Below, in pieces: positions 30,934-43,080 of a stretch of DNA of 64,000 nucleotides. The position numbers and the translations under genes are program-made. The DNA lies in NCBI GenBank assembly GCA_948567375.1, contig OX419755.1, positions 56,314,291-56,378,290 of the forward strand, given 5' to 3'. Below the pieces are notes generated by a model. It worked only from the letters and a program-made list of their open reading frames with translations, was not told where the DNA came from and ran no database searches. The stretch's first letter is position 1, and each line of letters begins with the position of its first letter. The stretch comes from Lunularia cruciata. Taxonomy: Eukaryota > Streptophyta > Marchantiopsida > Lunulariales > Lunulariaceae.

Positions 30934-31260
30934 ATTGCAGGGTGCATGATCACATCGATACCCATTGAATCTGGGTCCGGTGTGAATGTCATGACCAAAG
31001 ATACTACGAATCAACTCGGGTATCACACGTTTGAACCAACACCCCGAGTGTTGAAGTTTGCAGACCAAACCAGGAGACTGCCATTGGGCATGCTGTCAAA
31101 CATTACCACGATCATTGGAGGGGTACCCTTCAAGTTGAATTACATCATATTGCGACTAGTGACAAAAATTGGTTACCCTCGGTTGATTGGTAGACCTTGG
31201 TTGTACAGTGCCCAAGTTGTGGTGGATTAGCATCAGCAGAAGTTACGATTCAAGGACATT
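30934..31260 (+). pseudogene. pol: Element B aspartic protease
   Basis: The active-site segment reads IPIESGSGVNVMTKD. The D-S-G triad has become E-S-G, so the catalytic Asp is lost, while the relatives keep Asp (C) or have Asn plus a stop (E). LGYHTFEPTPRVLKFADQT and GYPRLIGRPWLYSAQVVV (flap and C-terminal hydrophobic Leu-Ile-Gly motif) follow. TAG occurs at 31228-31230, where E has Trp. Confidence 0.75.
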
Positions 31261-32500
31261 TTGTCCAAAGATCAGAAGTTGGTGACTGTGAGTTGGATGA
31301 AGGTTCCCCACCTCAGGGAAACAAGTTCGTCAGAAGAGGAGGACGAATCCAAAGACTCATCGTCTTCGTCCTTAGACAAATCCGAAGACGAAGTCCAAGT
31401 TAATTACTTGGAATGCTATGAGGTGGATGTTGAAGACAAAGATCCATATGACCTAGCCTTGGGTGAACCTGACTTGGAGGAAGGGGGTTTGATGGCCGCT
31501 CGCCTCAGGTTAAGCCGAGTAAGCCACGTTGAAGGAGTCATCAACCCCGATGACTATCAAGATGTTTTATTAACTGAAGGAAAAATTTTAAAAATTTCAA
31601 AGACAGTTACTTTGGAGGAGTTGGCAGGATACACTACCCTGTTTATAGAATTCCAAGATGTATTCACCTGGTCGATTGATCAAATGCCGGGTATTCCACA
31701 AGAATTCAGAGAAAACCGGATTGATTTGGTTGAAGGTGCAGTTCCGGTTTGGCAGCAACAATACCGCCTGAACCCAAAGTACTCGCTTTTGGTGAAAGAT
31801 GAAATCGACAAGTACTTAGGGGCCAAAATCATCTTCCCTATCTTAAGCAGTGAATGGGTCTCCCCCATTGTCATTGTCCCGAAGAAGAAAACAAGGAAGA
31901 TCCGAGTGTGCCAAGACTTTCAGAAGTTGAACTCAGTCACAAGGAAAGATCATCATCCCTTGCCTTTTACCGATACAATTTTAGATCAGGTAGCTGGGCA
32001 TCCTTGTTATCGTTTTCTTGATGGATTTTCAGGGTACAATCAAGTATCCATTCGAGAAGAAGACAAGGATAAAACTACATTCACGACTGATTGGGGCACT
32101 TTTGCTTACAATCAAATGCCCTTTGGGTTGTGTAATGCTCCCGCTACTTTCCAGCGGATGATGAATTCAATCTTCAAAGATTTCCCGCGCAAATTTTTGG
32201 AAGTTTTTATTGATGACTTTTGTGTGTTTGGACAAAGAGATGTACATTTAGATTACCTTTGCCAAACATTTGAAAGGTGTCGTTTTACCGGCTTGTCATT
32301 ACACCCGGAGAAATGCTTCTTCGCAATGAAGGAGGGAATTCTTCTAGGGCATTGGGTGTCAAGCCGAGGTATTGAAGTTGATGTTGAGAAGGTTAAGATA
32401 ATTGCAGCTTTGGAATCCCCAAAGAACATCCAAGAGCTGAGAGCCTTCTTAGGACATGTCGGATATTCCAGACGCTTTGTGTCAAACTATGCAGTACTTG
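31261..32500 (+). pseudogene. pol: Element B reverse transcriptase (before nested LTR)
   Basis: A single open stretch of more than 400 codons. It begins with an acidic Ser-rich linker (SSSEEEDESKDSSS) and VNYLECYEVDVED, then the RT: FTWSIDQMPGIPQEF, KYLGAKIIFPILSSEWVSP, VPKKKTRKIRVCQDFQKLN, FLDGFSGYNQVSI, MPFGLCNAPATFQRMM, catalytic FIDD at 32206-32217, LHPEKCFF and RAFLGHVGYSRRFVSNYAVL. It is intact up to the nested LTR at 32501. The last few codons of the open frame are LTR. This is the best preserved RT in the window. Confidence 0.92.
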
Positions 32501-35500
32501 TGTGACAACCCGGCAAATATCACTTTTGCGGTAATCGGGTAAGTAAAGTTCATTCCCGCAGAGATACGAGTCAGAATTGGTCAAATACAAAGCAAAGTAA
32601 CAATTTCAGTTCTTCTTGGTTGTGTCTTTAATCTCTCAGGAAGAAACCACACCCAGAAGAGAGTAACAAGCACTAACTCGCAGTCTTGTCACGAATTAAC
32701 ACTCCTTAATCACAAATCCTTCAATTCTTTCCAAACAATCTTGATTGTGATGATTCAGGCTCTCCCGAAAACGGCACTTCACTACAAAACAACTTTGCCT
32801 CAGAATTGTGTTCTACCCTTCGTTGAAGGCACAACTTCCTTGATCGAAATTGCTTCACATCAACTTTGCACTGCACTCACAAATGCAGAATACTACCAAC
32901 ACTACAATTCCTCTCAGATCTGTCAAGGCATTGCTTAGATTGCACTTCACTCAAGATCAAACACACAGAATGAAGATCAAGGCTATGGAATCCAACATCC
33001 AACAAACACTCTGACTTGCACTTCAAATTTCTTCACACACTCACAAACATAGACAAAAAGTTGATACTTGAAATCAAGCTCAAACGACGAGCACTGCTTC
33101 AAAGCACTTTGCTTTATCTATTCTCAGAAATAATGAGCACTGAACAACAATTCTCTGCGAATGCCACTCTTAAGTAGTGAAGCAATTGACAGTTTTAACA
33201 ACTATACCGTTCTACAAAAATTGTTCTAATCTGCAGATCCAAAATGACAATGCACCTCTTCATATCTGCCTCTTCAAATGTCAAATCTGTTACTAATCCG
33301 ATCCGATGTCTACTTTCTCTTCGGCTTTCAAACCCGAACCCGAAGTAAATTTACTTCCTAATATTCTGTCCTTGGGTTTCATAATTCCTACTTCCTCTAC
33401 TAGATCTAACAATTCTCTTTCTTGATCTGAAATATCACCAATGGGTAATCTATCTAACTCCTTATCTCACGACCCACTCTTCTCTAATGTCTCTGATGGT
33501 AACTCGAAAGACATTTGGACTCCTATGTTATCTACTTCGGGTTTTGCTTCAACATCTTTCTGAAGTTTTTCTAGCTCTATTTTCACTAAGTCTAATCTAA
33601 TTGAAATGTTATCCTCTACCTCTAATATCTTCCTATCTACACGAGTTCTCAATTTGATCAGCAAGGCGTTCATCTTGGTGTCTTTTGCTTGTCTTTGCCT
33701 TGTCTCCTGCACCAACAACTTTAACTCGTGCAGGCGTGCTTCTTCAATTCGAACGCTGGCTTTTGTACTTAACATCGCATTCATCTGGAGGACAATTTCC
33801 TTTATCTGCTCCAATTGTGTCTTCCTTTCTCGTTCCCGATCTGCAAGCCATTCCTCTCTGTACATCGCCAATTCTTCCTCGAATTTGGCCTTCACCGTCT
33901 CCTTCTCCTTCTCCTTCTGAACTACTTTCTCCTCCTAATTACAAAGTAATTCTTGCAATCGGTCTTCTTCTCTATACCTTGTAGCCAACTCTCTTTGCCA
34001 GAGTTGCTTCTTCTCCTCCATACTCTCCATCACTCTATCGAGTTCTTGATCTTTCGCTGCTACCCTTGCCATAGCATGGATAAGTTCTACTCTTGAATCA
34101 ACAAACTGCTGCTTCAAGATTTCGTATTCAGCTACCTGTCTTTCCCTTGCTATGTCACTCTTCCTCGCAAGATCCTCTCGATAGCTTACTTCCCTCTTCA
34201 GGTCTTCAATTACCTAACTTCTCTCTACTGCCTCCGCTCGCAGTACTTCTCTCTCCTCCTCACCTTGGGTTATACCTCTCTTAAACTCCAAGTTCTCCTC
34301 TTTTAATTTTGATAAGACTTGCAAAACAGTCTTCACCTCTGGACAAATCGACTGCATCTCCTTCTTCTTGTACTCCAACTTCACCAACAAGGGGCACACT
34401 ATCTCTCGCAGGTACTCCACTCCATCATTGGCAACTACTTCCTCCTGCGGAGTGGTCTCTCTTCTCACTTCGTGTTCTCCCGATACTTGCCTTCTTCTCT
34501 GGAGTCTTTGTATCGGAATCGACGCCTCACTGCCCGAGCTTTCTTCTACCTCTTCCTTCCCTCTACTTGGCCCCGCTTCACACTTTGCCTTACGTCGCGA
34601 GCAAACTCCTCGCTGTACTGCAATCTTCTTCTCCTCTTGTACCGGTACTTCGTCCTCCAGCGCTGTGTTGTCTTTGGCTTCCAACTCGGCTTGCACTTCT
34701 TTGTATTCTTCAGCAGCTGGCGCCGAAGTCATCTCTCCTCCTTCTTCACCATCACTGCTCGTATCTCCGCTCTATAGTGTCAGCTTAGGTTCCTCTTCAT
34801 GATCCGAGTCCTCCGTTTTGAGCTCGGCCTTGCCTTCTGAGTCTTCATCTTCTGACTCAATTACCACCATTCCTCGCCTTGGGTTACTTCTCTACATCTT
34901 CCGAGGTTTCTTGCTTTCTTCGGCTTCTCCTTACCGACTCCTCTTCTTTGTTGGGGTACTCACTACGACCTCCACATTCTTCCTTGTCTTTGCGTAGTAG
35001 TCGTCCGTGCTCTAGATTTGGAGAATGTATTGCTGCTCCTTGACATCGACCTCCTTTCGCACATTTGAATGGAAATGCGACACCATCCGAGTCCGCTCCA
35101 CCGAGTTTAGCAAATTTAGCCCGAGGTAGAAGTGTGCTACAAACGACACAATGTAGTGTGGAGGCGACTTATCCCACAAATTCCACACCTTCTGCCTTGT
35201 TCTCCCGTGAAAACACCTTGCCCAATTGATTGGTTCTCCTGCAAACAACTTATGGAAGAACACCGCTTGGTGTCTCATCACATAAGTCGTTCTCTCCGGC
35301 TTCAAGATCGCCATGAGAGCACTCACAATCCCTCTCCTCACTGGATCCTTGTAACTCTCAACTTTGTACCCATTCTTTGTTCTTTTCGACGAGAAGGCAT
35401 CTCTCACCTCCTGAGTCTCTTGGGCTATCTCTCCTTTCCCCAGGAACGTGGCTCCCTGCTCCAAGCTTGCCTCCTTCCCGAGTACAAGTCTCCAATCCGA

Positions 35501-36280
35501 CTCTGTCCATCGAGCCGGATTTCCTCTCTTCCCTTCTTCCTTGGGTCCATCAAGACACTTACTCTTGATGATTTCTGTCATGAATCCTAGAAAACTTACG
35601 TTCCAGTTCCATGCCAGAAAAGTGATCCAAAGTCGGCTCAAGACTTTGATTCTCGCTATCACATCTAATCTCCAAATTGCATGATTTCTCACTGCAAATT
35701 CGGAGTTTTTCTTCCTCCTCCCATCTCTTCTACTTTCTCACTTTCTCTTGATTTCACTCTCGCGACTTTGCCCTTGCACACTAACATGAGTCCATCTCTA
35801 TTTCCCTTTCCATGATCACCTGCAAGACAACTTCTCAGCGGCGAAGGAAAATTACTCAACATTTTGTTGTTGCAATTCCAATTTTTATAGAGTTGCACTT
35901 CTTTGTCTTTGGTCGCTTTGAGTTTCTACCAAGAAATCACACCTCCGGCATGCACCTGTCACTGTCAATCAACCTTTGCGCGTATGGGCCGCCAGTTTTA
36001 AAACGGCCCCTTCTTGAATTTCTCGCCCCAACAAAAGGTTGTTAGACTGTCTTTACCTCGGGTTGAGCTCCCCTCGATCTGAAGACAATTTACTTTGGGT
36101 TGTATGCTGACAGGGCATTTCCGAGTACTTCGCCTTATGACCCAAAGTCACTTTACTTCGGGTTTCATCCTGAAGACTCTTTTCTTCGCCTTCTTCGGCC
36201 ATACAGGCGCAATTTGACTTCTCTGTACACTTCTTCTTCTTTATTTTGAGAAAAACAAAAAATGTGAGCACCACAACTTG
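32496..36280 (-). mobile_element. Solo LTR of the B family nested in element B pol
   Basis: The minus-strand LTR occupies 32501-36275 (3,775 bp) with target duplication ACTTG (32496-32500 and 36276-36280). Removing it plus one duplication rejoins codons ...NYAVL and AAPLTKL. The removed length, 3,780 bases, is a multiple of three, so the frame is unchanged. Its ends (tgtgacaacccgg, gtgagcaccaca) mirror the element's own LTRs, so it came from a sister copy and later lost its interior by LTR-LTR recombination. Confidence 0.95.
33293..35862 (-). pseudogene. LTR-borne coiled-coil protein ORF, copy in nested solo LTR
   Basis: Minus-strand equivalent of 24859-27424. The open piece 35012-35692 (226 codons) covers RLDVIARIKVLSRLWITFLAW to VKEQQYILQI without a stop, the longest uninterrupted N-terminal part among the copies. 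34214-34732 holds the acidic and RRKAKCEAGPSR region, and 33467-33895 holds the coiled coil (KAKFEEELAMYREEWLADRERERKT is the conserved heptad-rich stretch). Stops and shifts lie between these pieces. The large plus-strand frames here are antisense shadows. Confidence 0.7.
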
Positions 36281-36890
36281 CTGCGCCACTTACAAAGCTT
36301 CTAAAGAAATCCGAAGACTACTTGTGGGAAGCAAATCAAGAAGAAGCTTTCCAGGTGTTGAAGAAAAAGCTGGTTGAAGCACCGGTTATGAGGGCCCTGA
36401 ATTGGGACATCCCTTTTCATGTATATGTGGACACTTCATCCATGGCCATCGGAGTTGTCTTAAGTCAGAAGGACAAGAAGAAGAAGGACTACCCGGTGTA
36501 TTATGCCAGCCGACAACTTTCAGTTTCTGAAAAGAACTATTCGACAACTAAAAGAGAAGCACTCGGAATGGTGTATGCCTGCAAGAAATTTTGTCATTAT
36601 TTGTTGGGGTATGAGTTTGTCTTCTATGTGGACCATTATGCATTGCAACATTTGGTCAAGAAGGCAGATTTATCAGGACAAATTGCAAGATGGATCTTGT
36701 TGTTACAAGAGTTCACGTATACTGTACAAGTAAGGAAGAGAGCTTTGCATTTGAATGCGGACTTCCTGTCTAGGTTAGAAACTCAAGACCAGGAGTGGGA
36801 AATTGATGATCGGTTCCCTGACAAAGAGTTGTATCACTTATCAGCAATGCAAAGTACAAGGTATGCAGTTGAATATAATTATCTGAATAC
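36276..36890 (+). pseudogene. pol: Element B RNase H
   Basis: It resumes at AAPLTKLLKKSEDYLW. RNase H landmarks are FHVYVDTSSMAIGVVLSQ (first Asp), STTKREALGMVYACKKF (Glu position), FYVDHYALQHL (Asp) and HLNADFLSRLE (last Asp). The region is open and in the original frame until about 36893, where a single-base loss shifts the frame (compare element E, tctccattgtcc). Confidence 0.88.
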
Positions 36891-36893
36891 TCT

Positions 36894-38166
36894 CATTGTC
36901 CTGAGGGGATGGACCCGGAACAGCGGGCAGTCTTTCTCAGGAAAATGGGGCTGTACCAGCTTAAACACAACATTTTATTTAAGATGGGCGAAGACAAAGT
37001 ACTTCGGCGATGCTTGGAGTCATACGAAGTAGGAGGAGTGATTGAATCTTTACACTCCAAAGCATCGGGAGGACACTATGCTTTGAAGAATACTGTAAAG
37101 AAAATTCTTTTGGCAGGGTATTGGTGGCCTACAATGTACAAAGACATGCATGCTCATATTCGAAGCTGTGATGCTTGTCAGAGAACGAGGAAGCCGACGG
37201 CTACTTCTCAATGGCCTTTGAGACCAATTTTGCCTTTGGCACCATTCAAGAAATGGGGAATTGATTTTGTGGGTCCCATTCAACCAATGACCCGAGTCAC
37301 AAGAAAGCGCTACATTTTGGTTGGCACTAACTATGCTACCAAGATGGTCAAAGCTGAAGCAACTCGCAGAGATGATGCTGAAACTGTGGCGGAATTTTTC
37401 TTTTGAAACATCATGTCCTGATATGGGTGTCCTCTGGAATTATTCAGTGACCGAGGAACACATTTTTTGAACTCTATAATGGAGGCGTTAACCAAGTACT
37501 TTCAGATTAAGCATTGGAAGACGACTCCTTACAACCCAAAAGCAAATGGCTTAACGGAAAAAGCGAATGGGTTACTTCGTAAAATTTTGACTAAGGTGAC
37601 TGTCAATTATGCCTATGATTGGGATACAAAATTTCCAGCCGCGTTGTGGGCATATCAAATGACAGAAAAGATTACAACAAAACAAACTCCATACTTCTTG
37701 ACATATGGCTTGCATCCCATACTGCTAGTTGAATTTGAGGTTCCGACATATCGGGTTCTTGCGAAGAACAAATGTCGGAAGAAGAAAGTCAGGATCTTCG
37801 GATTCATCAACTGATGTGGTTAGAAGAGAAAAGAGACGATGCAATGCAAACCACAAAAGAAGTACAAGCACATAGGAAAGTCAGGCACGATAAGAGAATC
37901 AAGCCTGTGACTGTACAAGAAGGAGATTTGGTTTTGTTATATGACAATTGCCAAATATTTTTTCCAGGCAAGTTGCATTTGAGATGGATGGGTCCCTATC
38001 GAGTTCTTCATCTTTACGAAAATGGGTCCATGCAGCTCATAGACTTGGAAGGTAATCCTTTTGCCACTCAAGTAAACGGGTGGAGAGTTCGGAGATATTG
38101 GACCATAGACTCTGAAGTTTCTAAAACACCCAAGGTCTATGTTTGCAGGGACGCTCACATTTGAGG
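36894..38166 (+). pseudogene. pol: Element B integrase
   Basis: The open piece 36909-37406 has the HHCC finger (ESLHSKASGGHYALKN, CDACQRTRKPT) and core start (KKWGIDFVGPIQPM, first Asp). After a stop and shift near 37405 come LFSDRGTHFLN (second Asp) and YNPKANGLTEKANGLL (catalytic Glu retained) in 37467-37814. The C-terminal part, 37772-38164, has QEGDLVLLYDN and KLHLRWMGPYRVLHLYENG, the SH3-like GPY/F module, and ends TGA at 38162. No chromodomain follows. Confidence 0.88.
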
Positions 38167-38175
38167 GAGGGAGTA
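38160..38175 (+). other. Element B polypurine tract
   Basis: tttgagggagggagta immediately precedes the TGTGG start of the 3' LTR. It overlaps the pol stop codon and is the expected primer for plus-strand DNA synthesis. Confidence 0.85.
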
Positions 38176-41100
38176 TGTGGTGCCCACATTTTTTGTTTTT
38201 CTCAAAATAAAGGAGAAGAAGTGTACAAAGAAGTTGAATTGCGCATGTATGGCCAAAGAAGGCGAAGGAAAGAGTCTTCGGGATGAAACCCGAAGTAAAG
38301 TAACTTTGGGTTATAAGGCGAAGTACTCGGAAATGCCCTGTCAGCATACAACCCGAAGTAAATTGTCTTCGTATCAGAAGGAGCTCAATCCGAGGCAAAG
38401 ACAGTCTAACAACCTTTTGTCGGGGCGAGAAATTCAAGAAGGGGCTGTTTTAAAACTGGCGGCCCATACGCACGAAGGTTGATTGACAGTGACAGGTGCA
38501 TGCTGGAGGTGTGATTTCTCGGTAGAAACTCAAAGCAACAAAAGACAAAGAAGCGCAACTCTATAAAATCAAACTTACAACAAAAAAATGTCGAGTAATT
38601 TTTCTTTGCCGCTGAGAACTCGTCTTGCAGGTGATCGGGGAAAGGGAAATAGAGTTGGGATTGTGTTAGTGCGCAAGGGCAAAGTTGCAAGAGTGAAATC
38701 AAGAGAAAGTAAGAAAGTAGAAGAGATGGGAGGAGGGAAGAAGAACTCCGAATTCGTAGTGGGAAACCATGCGATTCGGAGGTTAGATGTGATAGCAAGG
38801 ATCAAAGTCTTGAGCCGACTTTGGATCACCTTTTTGGCATGGAACTGGAACGTAAGTTTTCCAGGACTCATGACAGAAATCATCAAGAGTAAGTGTCTTG
38901 ATGGACCCGAGGAAGAGGGGAAGAGAGGAAATCCGGCTTGCTGGATAGAGTCGGATTGGAGACTTGTACTCGGGAAGGAAGCAGGCTCGGAGCAGGAGCC
39001 ACGTTCTTGGGAGAGGGAGAGATAGCTCAAGAGACTCAGGAGGTGAGAGATGCCTTCTCGTCAAAACGGACAAACAATGGGTACAAGGTTGAGAGCTACA
39101 AAGACCCTATGAAGAGAGGGATCGTGAGTGCTTTGATGGCTATCTTGAAGCCAGAGAGAACCACTTATGTGATGAAACACCAAGCGGTGTTCTTCCATAA
39201 GTTGTTTGTAGGAGAACCAATCAATTGGGTGAGGTGTTTTCACGGGAGAACGAGGCAGATGGTGTGGAATTTGCGAGATAAGTCACCTCCACACTACATT
39301 GTGCTATTTGCAGCACACTTCTACCTTGGGCTCAACTTGCTGAACTTGGCGGAGCGGACTCGGATGGTGTCGCATTTCCATCCGGATGTTCGAAAGGAGG
39401 TCGATGTCGAGGAGCAGTAGTACATCTTGCAACTCAGGAGCACATACGACTACTATGCAAAGACAGGGAAGAACGTGGAGGTCGCAATAAGTACCCTGAC
39501 AAAGAAGAGAGGTCGTCAAGGTGAAGCCGAAGAAAGCAAGAAACCTCAGAAGATGTAGAGAAGTAACCTGAGGTGATGTATGGTGGTGATTGAGTCGGAG
39601 GATGAAGACTCAAAAGGAGATGTCGAGCTCAAAACTGAAGACTCGAAACACAAGGAGGAGCTTGAGCTAACGTTGCAGAGTGGAGGTACGAGTAGCGATA
39701 GTGATGAAGGTGGAGAGATGACATCAGCACCAGCGGCTGAAGAATACAAAGAAGAAGTGCAAGCCGAGTTGGAAGCCGAAGACAACACGCAGTTAGAAGA
39801 CAAAGTAACTGTGCCAGAGGAGAAGAAAATTGCAGTACAACAAGGAGTTTGCTCGAGATGTAAGGTGAAGTGTGATGCGGGGCCGAGTAAAGTAAAAGAA
39901 GAGGTAAGTGAAAACTCGGGAAGTGAAGCATCAATTCCGATACAAAGACTGTAGAGAAGAAGGCGAGTATCGGGAGAACATGAAGTGAGAAGAGAGACCA
40001 CTCCGCGGGAGGAAGTAGTTGCCAGTAATGGAGTGAATTACCTGCGAGAGATCATGTGCCCATTGTTGGTGAAGTTGGAGCACAAGAAGAAGGAGATGCA
40101 ATTGACTTGTCCAGAGGTAAAGACCGTATTGCAGGTGTTGGTGAGATTAGAAGAAGAGAACTTGGAGTTGAAGAAGAGTGTAACCCGAGGTGAGGAGGAA
40201 AGGGAAGTACTGCAAGCGGAGGCAGTAGAGAGAATTCAGGTAATTGAAGACCTGAAGAGAGAAGTGAGCTATTGAGAGGAGCTTGTGAAGAAAAGTGACA
40301 TAGCAAGGGAGAGACAAGTAGCGGAGTATAAAATCTTGAAGCAGCAGTTTGCTAATTTGAGAGTAGAAGTAATCCATGCTATGGCAAGAGTTGCAGCGAA
40401 GGATCAAGAGCTCAATAGAGTGATGGAGAGTATGGAAGAGAAGAAACAACTCTGGCAACAAGAGTTGGTGGCGCGATATAGAGAAGAAGACCGATTACGA
40501 GAATTACTTCGTAATCAAGAGGAGAAGGTAGTTCAGAAGGAGAAGGAGAAGGAGACGGTGAAAGCCAAATTCAAGGAAGAGTTGGCAATGTACCGAGAGG
40601 ACTGGCTTGCAGATCAGGAACGAGAAAGGAAGACAAGATTGGAGCCGATAAAGGAAATTTTCCTCCAGATGAATGCAATGTTGAGTATCGAGGCCAGCGT
40701 GCGGATTGAAGAAGCAAGACTGCACGAGTTGAAGTTGTTGGTGCAAGAGACAAGGCAAAGACAGGCAAAAGACACCAAGATGACCACCTTGTTGATCAAA
40801 TTGAGAACTCGTGTAGATAGGAAGATATTAGAGGTAGAAGATAACATTTCAATTAGATTAGACTTAGTGAAAATAGAGCTAGAAAAACTTCGGAAAGATG
40901 TTGAAGCAAAACCCAAAGTAGATAACATAGGAGTCCAAATGTCTTTGGAGTTACCAGTGGAGACATTAGAGAAGAGTGGGTCGAGAGATAAGGAGTTAGA
41001 TAGATTACCCACTAGTGGAATTTCAGATCAGGAAAGAGAATTGCTGGATCTGGTAGAAGAAGTAGGAGATCTAAAACCCGAGGAAAAAGTGATAGGAAGT

Positions 41101-41940
41101 AAAATTACTTCAGGTTTGGGTTTGAAAGCCAAGGACAAAGTAGACATCTGATCGGATTAGTTACCGATTTGAGATTTGAAGGGGCAGATATGAAGAAGTG
41201 CATTGTCATTTTGGAACAGTTGTTGTAGAATGGTATAGTTGTTAGAACTGTCGATTGCTTCACTACTTAAGAGAGACATTCACAGGAAATTGTTGTTCAA
41301 TGCTCATAATTTTTGAGAATAGATAAAGCAAAGTGCTGTGAAGCAGTGCTCGTTGCTTGAGCTTGATTCTGAGTATCAACTTTGTGATTGTGTTTGTGAG
41401 TGTTTGGAGAAATTTGAAGTGCAAGTTAGAGTGCTTGTTGGATGTTGGATTCCATAGCCTTGATCTTCATTCTGTGTGTTTGATCCTGAGTGAAGTGCAA
41501 TCAAAGCAATGCCTTGACATATCTGAGAGGAATTGTAGTGTTGGTAGTATTTTGCATTTGTGAGTGCAATGCAAGGTTGATGTGAAGCAATTTCGATCAA
41601 GGAAGTTGTGCCTTCAGTGGAAAGGTGGAACACAATTCTAAGGCAAAGTTGTTTTGCAATGAAGTGCCGTTTTTGGGAGAGCCTGAATCATCACAATCAA
41701 GATTTTTTGAAAGGATTTGATGGAGTTGTGATTAAGGAGTGTGAATTTGTGACAAGACTGTGAATCAGTGCTTGTTATTCTCTTCTGGGTGTGGTTTCTA
41801 CCTGAGAGACTAAAGAAGAACTCAAGAAGAACTAAATTGTTACTTTGACTTCATATTTGGACATTTTTGACTCGTATCTCTGCGGGAATGAACTTTACTT
41901 ACCCGATTACCGCAAAAGTGATATTTGCCGAGTTGTCACT
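38176..41940 (+). repeat. Element B 3' LTR
   Basis: 3,765 bp and colinear with the 5' LTR. It ends gttgtcact, where the last base is T instead of the expected A, and is followed by the AAAGC target duplication. It differs from the 5' LTR by scattered substitutions and a few one-base indels, which could be counted to date the insertion. Confidence 0.93.
38588..41151 (+). pseudogene. LTR-borne coiled-coil protein ORF, copy in B 3' LTR
   Basis: This is the clearest copy. From ATG 38588 the frame is open until a one-base loss near 38990 (gagcaggagcc against gagcagggagcc in the 5' LTR). From there a single frame runs to 41151, broken only by isolated stops at about 39418, 39556, 39571, 39952 and 40273. 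Domains: N-terminal 270 residues of mixed alpha/beta character (WITFLAWNWNVSFPGLM, PPHYIVLFAAHFYLGLNLL, MVSHFHPDV), an acidic Ser-rich linker, a Cys/Arg-rich spot (GVCSRCKVKCDAGP), then about 430 residues of coiled coil ending VDI. A TATA box at 38562-38568 precedes it. Family unknown to me. Confidence 0.73.
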
Positions 41941-42060
41941 AAAGCCTAAGCTCGTGCTAGGCATTTGGAGTTTTCTTCATTTGAGGATCCGAATGAGATG
42001 TTCTATTCCTATCTTCCATTGTCCTTTTTCTCTCCTTGGTCTTCTACAAGAAGGCTAGTA
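41941..42060 (+). repeat. F-like LTR, right part (split by element B)
   Basis: After the AAAGC duplication, ctaagctcgtgctaggcatttggagttttc and ctctccttggtctt match, in plus orientation, the middle of the family F LTRs at 16738-16830 and 61366-61445. It continues the half that ended at 24445. The right border is unclear, since the copies stop matching around 42045-42060. Confidence 0.7.
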
Positions 42061-42206
42061 GTTCTTGAGTGTTGCAGTTTGATCTAACTATAATGCAAAT
42101 GGTTCAAGTATTTGCACTTATATGCAACAATAACAAGTTGCATAGTGTAATAAGGCATTGGCTTCTAAAGCCTTGCAATTAATTGTGTGGATGTTAGACT
42201 AATTTG

Positions 42207-43080
42207 ATGAGGAAAAATCTCAAAATACCTAAAGTATTATTCAAGGGAAGTGGGGCTCAAAAAGGTTCATGAACAAGAGATGATACACACATTAAGCTTG
42301 TGGTTATTTTGAAGTTCCATGTACATGTAAAGGAGGTTATTTGAGCTCATGGGAGCAGTTGGGAGAGATTCTCTCTTCATTTGAAAGAGGAGTATTGTTT
42401 GGAAGATAAAGATAAGGCGACTAAGAAGTCATTCATAGAGTGGATGAACAAATCTACCAAGGGGCTGAGTGTAATTGAGCTATTTTGGGAGTTTGAGAGG
42501 CAATTTTCATAATAGTCTCAACGGAGAAGTTCACGCTTGAGAGTGACAAGGTGGAGTTATTTCTACAATCAACAACAAGAGTTGGAGGTCTTGTTGGAGG
42601 ATGGGTCAAAGGAAAATAGATTGACATTTGATTGGAGAAAAATCTCAAAAGTGATGAGTATTCTTGCCAAGAAAGAATACCATAGCGAGAAAGTGGTGAT
42701 AAGATTGGAAGTACTACCACTAGTGGCCACAAGGACTCCAAGACAAGCAATGATACCTCTTACCACAAAGGTGTTAAAGGATTTCTTATCACTACATGGA
42801 ACAACATCAATTGAGACCACTACCTATGGAATGGAGGTACTAGGAGATGAAGAAAAAGCATTTGTGAAGCATGTAGATACAAGAAACATGTGGAGCAATG
42901 CTCTACACACAATGGAGAAGGAGAAAGCCACAAGAGAAGACCTATTGCTTGTTGCTATGGAAATTAGGCATGCCATGCAATAGACTGATCTAGCAGATAT
43001 TATGTTAGTTCATGCCTACTTGGCAAGAAGCAAACTTGAAGCTTTAATCAGATGAAAGTGAAGGAGAGATGACATAGAGC
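42207..43080 (+). pseudogene. gag: Element D gag
   Basis: ATG at 42207 opens KNLKIPKVLFKGSGAQKGS. The same frame, with stops, gives FHLKEEYCLEDKDKATKKSF and IELFWEFERQFS. The open stretch 42537-42983 (148 codons) includes SYFYNQQQELEVLLEDGSKE and FDWRKISKVMSIL, a capsid-like alpha-helical pattern. No zinc knuckle is visible. Function is inferred from position before protease and RT and from resemblance to gags of this lineage. Confidence 0.6.

Larger units (their letters stand above)
24446..41940 (+). mobile_element. Element B: Ty3/gypsy element with 3.8-kb ORF-bearing LTRs
   Basis: Both LTRs are present (24446-28226 and 38176-41940) with a matching 5-bp target duplication AAAGC (24441-24445 and 41941-41945). 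Order: LTR, primer site, gag, protease, RT, nested solo LTR, RNase H, integrase, purine tract, LTR. Apart from the nested insertion, gag-pol stays in one frame from 28315 to about 36890 and is broken mainly by isolated stops. There is no chromodomain or other added pol domain. It inserted into an older F-like LTR. Confidence 0.93.

Noticed and set aside
34309..34802. Plus-strand frames inside the nested solo LTR
   Set aside because: Antisense shadows of the minus-strand coiled-coil ORF in that LTR.
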